Shown here piece after piece: positions 63,800 through 64,000 of a stretch of DNA of 64,000 nucleotides. Numbering within the stretch: the stretch's first letter is position 1; every line of letters starts with the position of its first letter. Where the stretch lies: the NCBI GenBank assembly GCA_036010905.1, contig DASCMH010000005.1, forward strand, positions 62,001 through 126,000, written 5' to 3'. This DNA is from SMWD01 sp002729875. GTDB taxonomy: Bacteria; Pseudomonadota; Gammaproteobacteria; Steroidobacterales; GCA-2729495. The position numbers were made by a program, and so were the translations under genes. The notes below the pieces were generated by a model. It was not told the DNA's origin. It did no database searches and saw nothing but the letters and a program-made list of their open reading frames with translations.

Positions 63800-63830
63800 A
63801 AAAAAGACGCCAGATTATACCTGTCTGGCG
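63800..63830 (-). terminator. Rho-independent terminator of the amidohydrolase gene
   Basis: CGCCAGA (63808-63814) pairs with TCTGGCG (63824-63830) across a nine-base loop. On the minus strand the stem is followed by TC and a run of six T (A-run 63800-63805). It lies 31 bases after the amidohydrolase stop. Confidence 0.8.
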
Positions 63831-63861
63831 ACGGCCGTGTGCAATTCTTACCATCCTTCCC

Positions 63862-64000
63862 CTAAGGGCGCAGATCACGGGCAGAATTACAGTCAAGCCG
63901 CTGACCGGCGATCTCATCCGTCACAATACCGTCCCGGTAAGCTATCACGCCGTTAACGAGTGTCGCGGCAATTGACGAACGGAACCGATAGCCCTCAAAG
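63862..64000 (-). CDS. Amidohydrolase, probably dihydroorotase-like, C-terminal end only
   Basis: The last 46 residues of a gene entering from the right edge. The segment FEGYRFRSSIAATLVNGVIAY and the ending AGQRLDCNS match the C-terminus of class I dihydroorotase-like amidohydrolases (PF.G..F...V..T.VNG). The active-site part lies outside the window, so other amidohydrolases (allantoinase, D-aminoacylase) cannot be excluded. The stop is TAG at 63864-63862, followed by its own terminator. Confidence 0.6.
   Translation of the reverse strand, partial: FEGYRFRSSIAATLVNGVIAYRDGIVTDEIAGQRLDCNSARDLRP

Noticed and set aside
1..64000. CRISPR arrays, insertion sequences, prophage, tRNA or rRNA genes
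   Set aside because: No regularly spaced repeat-spacer pattern, transposase or integrase motif, or tRNA T-arm/cloverleaf was seen in any intergenic stretch.

Overview
The window reads as a chromosomal segment of a heterotrophic, respiring gammaproteobacterium. This rests on the protein families: MiaE, GlnK-AmtB, an RhlE-type DEAD-box helicase, an SH3/anchor protein of the TIGR04211 type, MsrPQ, an E. coli-type AceA/AceB pair and FixLJ. There are no rRNA or tRNA genes, no insertion sequences, no phage genes and no CRISPR array. Gene density is high, with short operons on both strands. I cannot name a genus from the sequence.

Layout. 0-7 kb: the start of a PhoU-like phosphate regulator, a lone Rieske oxygenase, a FixL/FixJ pair with the haem-binding residues of oxygen-sensing FixL, a stand-alone receiver protein whose phospho-acceptor Asp is Glu, and an M13 metallopeptidase lipoprotein. 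7-12 kb: AsmA-like protein, alpha/beta hydrolase, MFS transporter. 12-17.6 kb: glyoxylate bypass operon aceBA, divergent from a large XRE-family regulator of the RamB/ScfR kind; their shared promoter carries three perfect-period 14-bp repeats. A WYL regulator follows. 18.4-23 kb: a compact five-gene operon (ABC permease, ATPase, TetR regulator, exported His-rich CbiX-like protein, beta-propeller protein), which is the best candidate for an undescribed system. 23-29 kb: hydrolase, TetR regulator, and an ABC-2 exporter with a clear promoter and TetR-type operator. 29-34.6 kb: coiled-coil protein, two-domain VOC protein, a carboxylesterase broken by one in-frame TAG, a candidate small RNA, and an FAD oxidoreductase. 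34.7-40 kb: RhlE helicase with a structured leader, EF-G-like GTPase, second candidate small RNA, HD-GYP-like protein lacking one metal-binding His. 40-49 kb: methionine-sulfoxide repair (msrA, msrPQ) among alcohol dehydrogenase, DMT transporter, M28 peptidase, orphan TRAP binding protein, DUF547 protein, rhodanese and miaE. 49-57 kb: glycosyltransferase, glnK-amtB behind a sigma-54-like promoter, RND efflux pair. 57-64 kb: SH3/anchor protein preceded by a frameshifted remnant of a PBP4-type dacB, a GT4 glycosyltransferase, a korABC-like 2-oxoacid:acceptor oxidoreductase cluster, and the 3' end of an amidohydrolase, probably dihydroorotase.

How it fits together. The aceBA bypass and the KorABC-like enzyme both act around the TCA cycle, and FixLJ suggests adjustment to low oxygen. 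GlnK-AmtB handles ammonium supply. MsrA, MsrPQ and the rhodanese point to periplasmic and cytoplasmic oxidative repair. Two ABC exporter operons, each with a TetR gene, plus an RND pump and an MFS carrier, give substantial export capacity. Functions are assigned from motifs read by eye; no database search was possible.
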